Shown: positions 36,240 to 47,604 of the stretch, one piece after another
Position numbering within the stretch: position 1 is the first letter of the stretch
Layout of the letters: each line of letters opens with the position of its first letter
DNA from: Epiperipatus broadwayi
Lineage: Eukaryota; Onychophora; Udeonychophora; Euonychophora; Peripatidae
Reading direction: 5' to 3'
DNA length: 64,000 nt
Assembly (NCBI GenBank): GCA_028023455.1
Contig: JAQFVV010000021.1
Location: forward strand, 7,590,853-7,654,852
Position numbers and translations under genes: made by a program
Notes under the pieces: generated by a model
What the model was told of the DNA's origin: nothing
Database searches by the model: none
The model's input: only the letters and a program-made list of their open reading frames with translations

Positions 36240-36335
36240 TTTATTTAAGTATTCCAAATATGCTCAACTGTCAGCACAATGTTTCAAAGGATATTATTAT
36301 CCTGTCTTCTTCAGGAGGAACCTCATAGATGATTG
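36240..36335 (-). repeat. Family 4 hammerhead-like tail, inverted
   Basis: Minus strand: cctcctgaagaagacaggat, a stem-loop, cctttgaaacattgtgctg and a tail toward tttggaatacttaaataaa. CTGAAGA plus GAAAC with a hairpin between them is the Penelope-end or hammerhead-derived pattern. Inverted against the next copy. Confidence 0.6.
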
Positions 36336-36337
36336 TT

Positions 36338-36560
36338 ACTTTTGGCAGGAAGGCTCAGTTGGTTAGAGGGTTACCTTAAAATTCAATATTCAAGAATATA
36401 AGGGTTCAGGTTTGATTCCACTGTTAATAATGTCACTGATCAGGCCAGAAACATCCATAGAAGAGAAGATAATAATATCTCTTAAAACATTGTGTATACT
36501 AATCTGAGTGCTATTATTAAGAGTTGAATGTATTTGGAATATTTAAATATAGTTTACTTT
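36338..36560 (+). repeat. Family 4 repeat with intact tRNA-like head
   Basis: ggaaggctcagttggttaga is a good Pol III box A and ttcaggtttgattccact a good box B, about 45 bp apart. They are followed by gtcactgatcaggcc, the hammerhead-like tail (atagaagagaagataataat...cttaaaacattgtg) and a tail with tggaatatttaaatatag. So a tRNA-derived head is fused to a Penelope-type 3' end. Confidence 0.65.
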
Positions 36561-37424
36561 TTCTAAAAGACATTCAATACTTGCATTAGATAATGTAAAT
36601 TGTCTGATATATAAATACAAAAGTAATCAAAGACTGTCCAATATTGAATGATGCCAGTAGATTTTTTTAAAGAAAAGATAAGTAGTGACTCAAAATTTTA
36701 AGATATTTCAAAAGTAACTCATTAGCCAGAAAGAGTATTATAAAAATAAAATAATTACCAAGTGCATAAATACCATAGAAACCAATCTAAAGTTCTCATT
36801 GGGACTCATGTTTACATATTTTGAAACTCATGACATCAGTCAGTGAATTTTGCATGAAATGTACCCAAATTCTGTGATGTTTTCTTTTATTCCTATAAAA
36901 TCCTTTTGCTAAAAGATCAAAGTTTTATAAATAAGTTACTAAATAGCTTACCTGGTGTTAAAATCAATAAAATGTAATAAGAAGATTGATTTAAGTTCAA
37001 AACAATTGATTAAAACTGAGCAAGAAGACTGACCTGAGTTCAAATTCTTTGATACTTTTATACCATTGTTTGAACAAGGAGGCATCAATTTGAATAAATA
37101 AAATCATAAAAAATAATCCAATAGCCAGAAAGCTAGCAGAGGATCTGTAAGATACCATATTTGATGTTTTCTAAATATTCGTATTTTCAAAAGTGATCCC
37201 AAAACAGAATGATATAAAGTGAATTACTGATGCAATTCATTTGCCGTCAGGATATAAAATGGAAAAGTATAAACATAGGTACAACAACAGCAATGTAGAT
37301 TAAAACTGTAAATTGGTTGAAGCATATTGAAAAGGGAAAAAATTAATATTTACCAAAAAGAGCTTTTTTGGTTATAATTATTATTATATTATTGCTGTTA
37401 TATAAAGATATTCTATATTATATT
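36561..37424. other. AT-rich stretch, nothing recognised
   Basis: No coding domain or repeat copy noticed. Confidence 0.5.
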
Positions 37425-37660
37425 ATATCGATTTATTTCAATAATAATAAACAACCGCTTGTAAGCAAGTATGGCCAGTTTTTACTCCAAAATAAAAAGT
37501 TGAAAGATGAAAGAGGATAAAAACTGCTCCAGTAATTAATTTTTCAATGAGCACACAAATTAATCTGTGACCACAAATATTTTCACACATATAACATGTT
37601 GGTTCATCTTTCTATTTACATGATATTTTATGGCCTCATTGAATTTCTTGAGCACCTCAC
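37425..37660 (-). pseudogene. LINE 3' end, same family as 53160-55205
   Basis: Aligns with 53160-53380: ataataataaacaa, aatgagcacacaaattaat... and atgttggttcatctttctat versus atgtgggtccatttttctgt. The minus-strand reading YMCENICGH resembles the CxxC zinc-finger-like tail (CxxCGRxCxSRIGLxSH) of this LINE type. Only the 3' end is present. Confidence 0.6.
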
Positions 37661-38449
37661 ATTTATCAACCTCATCAACAAAATTAGAAATAAAGACTTG
37701 ATACTCTCATCAAAATTTCTATATGATGAAACCTGGAAATTGTTCCAAATACCAAAACTATCCAAAACATAACAAGTTACAGATCAAATTGATTTATAAA
37801 CCTCATCACCAAAATACTCATCACTCATAACTATTGACCTTTAAAACAATATGTATCTAAATAGCTAATATATACAATGTAATTCATTAATAAAATTGTT
37901 TTGAAACTAAATACTTTTACATTTATTTATTTTTGAATTAATCAGTTTAAAGTGGGGTTGGGGAGTTCTAAGTCTAACTTTATATATGTTTGCACAACTC
38001 TTTTTCAATCTTTATGACACACAGTGAATGTAGGGAAAGTGTATCCATGATTTTTAAGTCTGCTTTTTTAGAAAGAGAGAAGTGTATTGTTTATTTTAGT
38101 ATAAATTTCTCAAGAGTTTTAATTAGAAGATGAATGAAAATATAGCCACACATTTGACCCAACAGGAGTGAAACTATTTTGCTCTGAGAGGGAAGATATG
38201 AAGCATAAATTTCAAAGAAACATGGTTCTTTATTATTGACCACAACAAAAAAGAATTCAGTGTTACCCAATCAAAGAAATGAAATATATAAATGGGACAT
38301 TTACAACACACCCTTTATTTAAATATCACATTACTTCCTGAGGCAAAATAAAATCACTGTGATTCTGATCGTTAATGTTGAAAGCATGCTCAGCAAATTA
38401 TAACTATAATAAAAATGGTATTGCCTTTTCTTGATTAAGACTTTAAAGC
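37661..38449. other. AT-rich stretch, nothing recognised
   Basis: No convincing feature. Confidence 0.5.
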
Positions 38450-38860
38450 ATTTAAATATATAAATATAATAGAAGAGTAATACAGAGACTTCAAATCACT
38501 CAAAGAAGTATGGAGAGATGCATGTTGGAAGTAACAAGAATATATCAAAAGCGCAATGTATGGGTAAGAGAACAAACAGGTGTTACTGACCTCATTGAAA
38601 AAATTAAAAGATTGAAGTGGAGTTGGGCTGGACATATTGCTAGAAGATATGATAATAGATGGGCAATTGAAATTTTAAACTAGATTCCAATAGATTGTAA
38701 AAGACCCAGAAAGAGACCACATATGAGATGGATAGATGAAATAAGAAAGTGTGCAGGGGTGATGTGGAGAAGAAAAGCCAAAGATCAGAAAAGATGGATT
38801 GAATTTGGAGAGACCTTCATCCTGAAGTGGATTGATAATGGTTGATGATGATGATTTAAA
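38450..38860 (+). pseudogene. LINE (RTE-like) ORF2 C-terminus and 3' end
   Basis: Plus-strand counterpart of 26445-26885. The reading frame gives RLKWSWAGHIARRYDNRW, a stop where the other copy has W, then CKRPRKRPHMRWIDEIRKC, and ends in aatggttgatgatgatga. The in-frame stop in an otherwise conserved tail shows it is dead. Confidence 0.83.
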
Positions 38861-39424
38861 TAAAATTATATACACAACTTTTCACTTCTTTTTGTTCTTT
38901 TTAAATTATAGCTCCAACATAATATATATATACACTTCTTTTTTCTTTTTAAAACTTGTTTATTCAATATTTTACTCTAATTTTATTTTTCCATCATAAC
39001 AACGTTTCAACTACATTCTGTAGTCATTATTAAGTTTCCTTAAACAAAAAAAAGCATAAAAATAATAACACAAATAAATAAAATATTAATACATTATATA
39101 TATATTCAAATAAAACCACAATATTATTACATCTACAAATATAATTATTTATCTCCTTCCCTATATTTAACTTTTTTTAAAAAATATCTTTATAATTTAA
39201 TATTCTTCTTATATAAAATTTATTATCTATTCTCTAAATCTTTACCCATTAACATTCCTTTTAATACCTTTTTATTCCTACATTAACTTATTTTTTTATC
39301 TTTATTTATTAACATACTATTTATTTTTTTAATGCAAAACATATTATGTAATTAAAATTGCATGAAAACTGTTATGCAATATTTTTTATTTACATAATAT
39401 TTTTAATACACTATACAGGTTTAC
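38861..39424. other. AT-rich stretch, nothing recognised
   Basis: Poly-T and poly-A rich, short TA runs only. Confidence 0.5.
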
Positions 39425-39515
39425 ACACACGTGCACATATATAATGTAATATATAAGGGATTCGAAAGGCTGAGTTCGAATCTCTTATATATTACATTTT
39501 TGTTATTATGTACGT
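39425..39515. repeat. Near-perfect hairpin, 24-bp arms and 8-base loop
   Basis: Arms 39443-39466 and 39475-39498 are complementary except for one site that becomes a G-U pair in RNA. Outside them cacgtgcacata and tatgtacgtgcgtg extend the stem imperfectly. The loop side ttcgaaaggctgagttcgaa resembles the family 1 terminus (gcttgaaagtctgagttcaa), so it may be a family 1 end copied back on itself. Confidence 0.75.
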
Positions 39516-40712
39516 GCGTGCCCCTGATGTTAATTACGACAAATATTTTCACTTTATTTTTTTTTTTTTTGTTTGCTCCTATTGCCTATAGAGTTGTACT
39601 TGAGGTCTCTTGCGTCAATTTTAAATTTTTTAAATGCTTTTCTAATCATCCCCTTCCCAATAAAAATGTATATTTTATTCTGGCTTATATTCATTATAAT
39701 TTAATTAAATATTTTCACATATATAAAGTGTAATATAAATATTGACTTTTTTTTTTTTTAGTTGTTATAATATTGCCTTAGGAATATAAAATAAATTGAT
39801 TTAACTTTTTTTCTCATTTTAAACTTCTAATTTTTAAATGTTAAAAAAAATTAATCATTTCAATTAAAATTTTAACTGTATGTTATTACTATTTAAATCG
39901 GATTCTCCTACCCCCTTCTTCAACTACAGTCATATTGATTATTTTTAACCCTGTATAGCTTTCTTTACTTGAACATCCATGAACTTTAGATGCTCATCAA
40001 AGTTAAAAATAGTAAATAAATGAAAGGATTAAAAAAGGATTTAAATCACTTTTGCTTGGAGCAGTTAAATTGAGCGCTCATAGATTTTACTATCATTATT
40101 TCAATTTATTAAATTCTCAAATAAACAAAGGATTAAGATTCCGCCATAACACACACAAATATCACTAAATACAAAGGATAGACTAAGGCAAAATTTTACA
40201 TAAGCCTTTATATATGTATAACAAACAAATAAATAACGGAATGGTTCATTGCTGAGGAATTCATAAAACTTTGAACATCGAAATTGGCAGAGCTCAGCCG
40301 TGGTCTACATATCTTGCATTTAGAGCCTTTCACTCTATATATAATAATCACTTAGCGACACCACTATAAAAAAATTGTCTATAACCTGGTTTTTGATCCA
40401 ATTTGGATAAGGCTTGATTTTGATCAACTTTAGAACATTCTCTAGATACCTGAGTAGATAATTTAGCAAATAATGGGAAATTGTTCAAAATCTTACTACT
40501 AAGCTATGCTAAAAAGCCTGGTAACTAATACTCTTTGATGTTTCTCTATAAAGAACTGTTCAGAAAATCTGGGTCATTCAGTGAACGATTCAAAGGCTGT
40601 GCTGGCCCTTTTACAATAATTTTAACATAAATCTGATTACTTTGGTTATAATTTTTGATAGGTTTATATTAGATTTAAAAGAAATTAATTTTCTTGAATG
40701 ATAGTATGAATA
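39516..40712. other. AT-rich stretch, nothing recognised
   Basis: No recognised gene or repeat. Confidence 0.5.
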
Positions 40713-40858
40713 CTACTGCTACTACTACTACCACTACTACTACTGCTACTGCTACTATTACTACTACTACTCCTACTACTACTGCTACTGCTACTACTAC
40801 TACTACTAATACTACTACTACTGCTACTGCTACTACTACTAATAATAATAATAGTGAC
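40713..40858. repeat. Compound (ACT/GCT)n trinucleotide microsatellite
   Basis: Long run of tac with ctg and cta variants passing to aat units. Confidence 0.95.
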
Positions 40859-41462
40859 TAGGTGGCAGCAAATCTATAATAGGTAGTAATCTAGCAATAG
40901 CCACATTGAATTGCATTCAATGGTACCATTAATTACTCTCAACAAAATTTACCTTCACTAACTGTCTTCAACTCTATCCACTATCAGACTGCAGAATTGA
41001 TAGCTCATCTATCACAATCCTCAAGCTGTCACCATATGTAATTCTACTCTGAATTGACTTTGTTCTTTGTACAACACACATACCTTAATTTTATGCTACA
41101 TGAATTATAAGTTATCTCCCTAGTATACTATAAGATTAACAGTTAAAAGAATAATATTCAAGACTATTTTAGTGACTGTAACTAACTTTCAATGTGATTC
41201 CAGATTTTATAATCTTAGGTCATATCTATCTATTTATTAAATTGAGTTTTGTATTGAACTATATGTTTAATCTTTAATGATTAAACTTGATGTCCATATT
41301 TTTATCAAAACTAGTATCAGTTTTTGTAAAAAAAGTATACCTTGAATGAAAAGTGTTATTGTAATCCTTAAAATTAATCCATATAAAAAACTGTACAATA
41401 TGATTGCACCTGTAACTTTACAATCAGTGTTATGTAATGCAATATAATCCAAAGAATTAATA

Positions 41463-41493
41463 AAGATAATAATAATAATAATAATAATAATAA

Positions 41494-41543
<50 letters not shown>

Positions 41544-41575
41544 ATAGTACTACTACTACTAATTATTATTATTTA
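41463..41575. repeat. Compound (AAT)n(AGT)n(ACT)n microsatellite
   Basis: aat units, then about a dozen agt units, then act units. The agt and act blocks are complementary and can fold together. Confidence 0.95.
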
Positions 41576-41585
41576 TTATTATTGT

Positions 41586-41634
41586 TATTCAAGTACGAGT
41601 GCGTGTGCGGTGCACATGCACTCATACTTGAATA
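41586..41634. repeat. Near-perfect hairpin, 23-bp arms and 3-base loop
   Basis: Arms 41586-41608 and 41612-41634 are complementary except at two sites, both G opposite T, which pair as G-U in RNA. It lies between trinucleotide arrays. The arms are CpG-containing (gtacgagtgcgtgtgc) and the two changes are C-to-T-type transitions at CpGs. Confidence 0.85.
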
Positions 41635-41676
41635 CATATATTTCCCAAAGGTAAAAAATTATTTGACTTAATCATA

Positions 41677-41740
41677 TTATTGTTATTATTATTATAACTA
41701 CTATTACTGCTGCTACTATTACTACAACTACTACTACTAA

Positions 41741-41776
<36 letters not shown>

Positions 41777-41806
41777 CACTACCACTACTACTACTATTAT
41801 TACTAT
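41677..41806. repeat. Compound (ATT)n/(ACT)n microsatellite
   Basis: tattattat units followed by ctactactac units with a few interruptions. Confidence 0.94.
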
Positions 41807-42029
41807 TAGTTCTAAATCAGCTTTATTAAGTAAAAATGTTGTTATACATAGAGTAAAAAAGGGTAACTTACATTATTTCATCAGTTATATTTCATTTTAC
41901 AGTGAAATAGCAATTATTGAAGTGGGAAAAAGTCAGTGAATGGGCAGGTTTTCTGACAATAAGAAAACCAGCAAAAAACATGTAAAAAAATCAACAAATA
42001 AAGTTCTTTGGGTAATGTTTTCTCCATAT

Positions 42030-44040
42030 GTAATCGTGGGTTTCTGATTAGGCTGTTGGCATCTGAATTGATTGCCAAGTGTCTGTGAATAGTCCAATTG
42101 GGGCAAGAATTTGGTCCCTCTTCCTTATTGCTTGTAATTTATTAAGGTAAATTGTTCTGAATTTGTGAGAAGTGGGGTTGAATACCAAATAACAGTGAAT
42201 GAACCAGAGAGTGAAAAAAAGGTATGTGTGTATTCTGATTGAGGTAAAATTATCTGTCCGTATTGCATTAATTAATAACACTAGTATGGTATCATTACTC
42301 CCAGTGAGTGTTGAAATTAGCTCTCTATAAATGTTAAGAGTACAACAGTCAGTGATAATATGGTTAATGGTCTCCTCATCCCTATGACAAAGTGTACATA
42401 TTGGATTGATGTTGGCATTTTTTATTCTTGTTGCCAGAAAAAAACTTGTAGGTAAGGCATCTAGATTAATCTTTACTAAGAAGTCAAGATATTTTGGTTC
42501 TAGGTTCCAATATTTGAATCTTTGTATAAGTGTCTTATTTGTTATTGAAAGACTACTGCTGTGGCAATGAGTGGTAGAGTTTGCATTTATAATTTGATAT
42601 GCATCCCAGTACTTTCATTTATTTGCTGTTTGATCATTCTGCTTATTGTACATATTCATTAAAATCACAAGGTTATGTATGAATTTGTTACTAGTGGGTG
42701 GAGGTGTATCTGTTGGAGCTATTGGAATGAAAACTTCACCAAAGTCAAAGTTGGTGATAATTTTTTGAATAGTGTTATATGCCTTTTGAAAAAAAAAGTT
42801 GTAATGCTGTATAGTGATAGGCCATTATCTTTGGAATGTCTTTGTAACTTGTTGATACTAATGGATACAGTTTTTCATTTCAAATTAACTGCATGCACAA
42901 TGAATTGAACTTGCGAATAAATGAGTTGGTGAATTTAATAATTGGGGCATAATAATTAATTTTGGAAAAAATTAACATATTGATTAAAGAGATTTTACTA
43001 TGAATTGATAAATATGCTTTAGTTAAAGAATTGATTAATTTATTGATTGAAATTAGTAAGTTATTTTGTATTAAAATTCTGGCTTGATTTATAGAGAGGT
43101 GGAATGGTATTCCAAGAAAAGGGTGGGGTGTGTGAGAGTTTATTGTCTTAATTGGTGAACCCGTGAGTAGGGACCACACAGCCATTTTGTTCTGATTAAA
43201 TTTCAATTGATATTGTGTTGAATATTTCTCTAATATTTTATGTAAATCTGGTAACATTTGTTTTGAGGGAAGAAGGTCTATTACATCATCCATGTAGGTG
43301 AGATGCTTAACTGTTTGTTTAAGTGTATGGGAGTACACACCCGGTAGTGTTGCTTCTATTTCTGCAAAAATGGATTAATAAATGTGATGAATAGAAGTGA
43401 GCTGAGTGGAGAGCCCTGTAGTATAGAATTATGTGGAATGAAAGAAGGTGATGTTTTCCCATTGAGGGTTATTTGTAGGCTTCTATGTATTAATAAGTTA
43501 GCCAGGATATACATTATTGGTATTGGAATGTTATATTTTCCTATTAAACAAAGAAGGCTAACTGGCACAGAGTCAAATGCTGCTTTTATGTCTAGCTAAA
43601 CTGCCACTGGTGCCGCCTTTCTTTTGGTTTTTATATCTTCCTGTATGATTCTAAATAGCATTAGTGCTTCTGGCATGGAGTTGCCTTTTTGGCAAATTGG
43701 AATTTAAACAGATGCGGGAGTATCAAAGGCTGAATTTTGTCCTTAATAATGGACTCAATGATTTTTATTATGAGTGGTAACATTGAAATCGGCCTTAAAT
43801 TGTGAAGTGGGGATGGCTGTATGGTCTTTTTTAAAAATGGAACTATTGAAACTGGGTATAGTAGATGGATATTATGTATCTGTTGAGACAAAAAAGTCAA
43901 CATATTATATATTATAGGAATAGTGTAATAGTTAAGATGGTGAAATAGAAATTTTGGGATGGCATGAAGTCCAGGGTGTGCATGATTTGGCATGTTGTTT
44001 ATTTTTACTTCAATGTCATTTTTAGTGATATTATGTGATT
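42030..44040 (-). pseudogene. LINE reverse transcriptase and C-terminal zinc knuckle, decayed
   Basis: Minus-strand coding remnants in three main frames. 43993-43661 covers the RT start (LRPISMLPLIIKIIESII). 43568-43356 has the palm region with LQGSPLSSLLF. 43338-42880 has the catalytic box as YMDDV (usually YADD) and LKFNQNKM, then GIPF and thumb sequence. Near 42345-42395 the frame gives ICTLCHRDEETINHIITDC, a CxxC...HxxxxC knuckle typical of the C-terminus of Jockey/R1/CR1-type LINEs. 42281-42048 continues the tail. Frameshifts between blocks and the absent endonuclease show a dead, truncated copy. The RT copies element RNA at a nicked target. The exact clade cannot be fixed by eye. Confidence 0.85.
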
Positions 44041-45249
44041 CATTTGATATCCCAAAATATAATTGACCCAGATATTCTGATAAACTTCATCAGTCAATTT
44101 CATTAACACAAAATGGTGAGCTATAATTTTATTTAGTGGAAAAAACAATTAAACTTTTAACGATATAAATTTATTCCAATAAAAAACAACCAGCATTTGT
44201 TACAATCACCGGCTTGGACTGAAGTTTTAATGTAGTGCAAAATGCAAACAAAATCATCTCCTTCTTTAAAACATAAAATTAGTATTCTGATTAACAATTT
44301 TTTTCAAGATCAGAACATTATTTAATATTCATGTAAAAAGTAATTATTTTCCCTTTTACAATATTGTAAATGTGTTTAATTTTGTATTTATTCAGATATT
44401 TGTTTATGCCATTGATTTTCATCACAAATGACTTGATGCATAAGTAACCAATGACTCTATATGTAGTTTTAACAATTTATCATTTGATCTAAAAGATTGT
44501 ATTGGTAAAGTGTAGATTGATCCTAAATTTGACATAAAACTGATGGAATTAAACATATACAAATTGATTGGTAACTATGCAATCAGGTAGCTTGTTTTTT
44601 AACCTTACATGTTTTTTTTTAAATTTCATATTACTATTATTGCTTAAGTATTATAAAAGAGTAAAAAGTGTCCATTGCATTAGCTCTAGTTTTGAACAAC
44701 AAAAAAGGTTGCCAACTGGTTTGAGAATGTTATAGTCATACATAATCTGGTCCACTAATTTTTCAAGCTTTCAGTAGATGGCTCTATAGTAGTTTGAAGA
44801 TTACTAGTTTTGAAAGATTGTATACATATATCTAAAAAGAGTAACCAAAAATAGAATTGACATAGAATGCATCTAATTTGGTAGTGTGTGATTGTGGCTT
44901 TTACTTGCTACATATAAGACATAAAGATTTGAATCTGACAAATTTGAAAATAAATTGGATAATTTTCAGAAACTTTAAAGAATTTGTTATACAATTAGAA
45001 AATCTATAAATAATCGATCCAACCACCTAATTATTGGTCATGCAATGGGTATTTAGGTGTTATTATCTAGAAGATAAAACAAACATAAAGGTTGTAAAAC
45101 TATTTTGAAGTAATTATCTATTGCACTTTCCAGGAATTTTGTAGAAACATTTTTTTTATTACATGGTTTTTTAAACCCTGTTTTTATATATAAAAAAACA
45201 TATAAATTACAAGTTAGCTATTTATGCAGTTTACTGAATGTTTCTTATA
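44041..45249. other. AT-rich stretch, nothing recognised
   Basis: No clear feature. A cttcatcag at 44084 was examined as a ribozyme core and rejected. Confidence 0.5.
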
Positions 45250-45645
45250 TATGTAAGTGGATGGATTTGAACTTAGAATTTTCAGTTTACATTTATTCTC
45301 CACTCCGTCTCAAACATCCAATACACATGACCACATACATCAAAAAAGATACATGGTTCCCAATATATGTTAAAAGGATAAGAAGATTGAAGTCTATCAA
45401 TTAAAATTTATGAATTTACTATCTTAATATAAGCCAAGCACTGATTGTACATATGTGTGGGAGATTATGATCTGGTCCATCTGATGGATGCTGGTTATGC
45501 ATGAAATACATGTATTGAAATCATCTATCTTTTTTGAATGTATGTGATCATGTGTATCAGTTGTTTGAGATGGAGTGGAGGATGCATATAAATTGAAAAT
45601 CCTGTTCAAACTCTCTATTTACATAACTAGCAAGCTAATAAAAAT
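45250..45645 (+). repeat. Family 1 hammerhead repeat, plus unit with inverted end piece
   Basis: 45250-45345 is a minus-orientation terminus (ggatttgaacttagaatttt, atacacatgaccacatac). 45370-45645 is a plus-orientation unit with the ribozyme and a terminal part gtatcagttgtttgagatgg. Confidence 0.7.
45467..45525 (+). ncRNA. Hammerhead ribozyme, family 1, decayed
   Basis: Core reads CTGATGG (A9 lost), stem II atgctggttatgcat pairs, GAAA present with CG to TG change. Stem I strand ccat/ttg is weakened. Confidence 0.6.
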
Positions 45646-45961
45646 TCTGAATTCAAACCCATGTCAAAAGAATATTATTTTGATATATCATCACTATATC
45701 ATTAAAATTTTCATATATATGTTTATTATATATAAAATTTAATTTTAAAATCAATCTTATAACTTTTACAGCAAATAAGTTCATATAAATTAAATAACAT
45801 AAAGATTTTTTTTTTCAATCATTTATACTATTTATAATTCCTGCATGATTCGGTATCTTGACTGAATGTTAGACCTGAGAGACAAACGTGACATAACATC
45901 TGAAGGTATAAACCATTAAATTTGACTACAAGTGCAATGTATATATTGGAATTTTAGATAT

Positions 45962-46097
45962 AATTAGAGGAGATTTGAACACACACTTTCAAGCTCTCTT
46001 CATCTATTTGGTCATGTGTATCAGTTATATTAATTAGATAGAGTGAATAGCTGAAGATATCTTGAAAGTCTGTGTTCTAATCCCCTCTAGTTAAACC
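45962..46097. repeat. Family 1 terminus as an inverted pair
   Basis: gaggagatttgaacacacac (minus copy) and gtctgtgttctaatcccctc (plus copy) bracket gtcatgtgtatcagt. The arms, about 40 bp each, lie at 45967-46006 and 46052-46091. Confidence 0.7.
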
Positions 46098-46636
46098 ATT
46101 AAATTACTTTTTTACTATATTAGAAATATTTTTTATCTCTATTTATCTATAATTATTTGCTGTAATTTTTCAAAAATAGCAATTGCAAATGTTTTAAATA
46201 AAAAGACTAAAAACATTTAAAAGTAATTGAATATAAATTGCTAATAAAATGAGAATGCCTTATATAAATCAATAACTTTATTATTTAAGTCAATTAATGT
46301 TTAAACATATAGTTTAAATAGCTTTTTTAAAGGAAGCTATTACTACTACCATATACTATAAAAAATTGGTTGTTGAATATTGGTATGGTTGATTAAAATG
46401 TATTGTATAATTTTAAGAGCTAATCTAGATCAAGTCTACAATTTTTTTTTTAAATTTTCATTTCATTTAAAATCAAATTTTAACATTTTTCTCATAATAT
46501 AATAATTTTTAGAATTTTTTTCTATTGTAGTAATAATCATTACGTGTTTATCAAAAAGTTGATCTTGAAAATAAAAATGAGTCAATTTGCTCTGCATAAA
46601 TACTCTTCATAGAATAAAGATATATATGAGAGATGA

Positions 46637-46692
46637 TGACCTGTTCCAACTGATGAGTGCTGTTTCAGCACGAAATGCATATTGGGGGTTAT
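46637..46692 (+). ncRNA. Hammerhead ribozyme, intact core (dimer copy 1)
   Basis: tgacc / ggtta and ccaa / ttgg form stem I around a small internal loop. CTGATGA is intact, stem II is gtgctg-ttt-cagcac (6 perfect pairs), CGAAA is intact, stem III is AT/AT with a GC loop, and the cleavage triplet is AUA. All conserved bases of a type I hammerhead are present, so self-cleavage is plausible. Confidence 0.85.
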
Positions 46693-47042
46693 TTGCTATT
46701 GTAACCTTATTTATATGAAATTATTTATGAAATAAAAAAGAATGGAGAAATATGAAAGTTGTCTATAAAACGATATTACGCATCGGAGAAAGAGAAACGT
46801 AAATAGCCATGTGTGTGTGCTGAAAATCAGATATATTAATCTTTAACTTGGATTAAAGTTTATATCTGTGCTAGAGAAAATCTCTAGTTTAATAAATGAT
46901 TAGTAATAATCATTACGTGCTTATCAAAAAGTTGATAACGTAAAAGTTGGGAGAGGAGTAAATTGACGCTTGAAAATAAAAATGAGACAATTTGCTCTAC
47001 ATAAATACTCTTCATTGTAATAAAGATACATATGAGAGATGA

Positions 47043-47100
47043 TGACCTGGTCCAACTGATGAGTGCTGGTTCAGCACGAAATGCATCTTGGGGGTTATTT
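47043..47100 (+). ncRNA. Hammerhead ribozyme, intact core (dimer copy 2)
   Basis: Same fold as copy 1: tgacc/ggtta and ccaa/ttgg stem I, CTGATGA, stem II gtgctg-gtt-cagcac, CGAAA, stem III AT/AT, cleavage triplet AUC. Confidence 0.87.
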
Positions 47101-47190
47101 GTCTTTTATTGTATCTTTATATATATGAAATTATTTATGAAATAAAAAAGACTGGAGAAATATGGAAGTTGTCTGTAAATTATACTTTTA

Positions 47191-47581
47191 CACTGTGAAA
47201 AAATATTAAATATGATATATCTTTAGCACTCTGTATTTTATAGAGAAATTGAATAGTAGAAAAAAAGGTGTGTAGTGCATCTGAATCTATATGTGAAAAA
47301 TATTAATGTATAGATTGTAAAATATTGGTCATCCCTGACTCAACTATGATATATATAACATCTCAAATATATTTTAAGAGATATATACTACAGGATATTA
47401 ACTTCATTCAGAAAAATACAAATAAACCATTTTCCAAATAATGTAATAATTATGAATATTAAAGTATAATATTTAACTATGGTTCATGATATGGAGCATG
47501 TTAACTGTTGTATTAATCACAAAATCATAATAAATCCATGAAGAAATATTCTCTAAACTCATATGTACTGCTATGGTTAAC
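47191..47581. other. AT-rich stretch, nothing recognised
   Basis: No feature noticed. Confidence 0.5.
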
Positions 47582-47604
47582 TATATATATATATATATAT
47601 ATAT

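Larger units (their letters stand above)
46548..47190 (+). mobile_element. Tandem dimer of a hammerhead repeat (retrozyme-like)
   Basis: Two direct copies run from aataatcattacgtg (46536, 46907 regions) through caatttgctct, the ribozyme, ttatttatgaaataaaaaag and gagaaatat. The two CTGATGA cores start at 46650 and 47056, a 406-bp period. The segment between (46740-46920) carries the body also seen at 17192-17290. Both ribozymes keep all core bases. Direct dimers with a type I hammerhead in each unit are the arrangement of animal retrozymes, whose RNA is cut to monomers and circularised. No protein is encoded, so mobilisation would be in trans. Confidence 0.75.

Noticed and set aside
40713-41806. 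CRISPR-like array
   Set aside because: Simple trinucleotide repeats without spacers; eukaryotic DNA.
44040-44110. Possible hammerhead on the minus strand (aattga, CTGATGA, tcaatt)
   Set aside because: Stem I pairs, but there is no stem II hairpin and the position before stem I is G, which is not allowed at the cleavage site.
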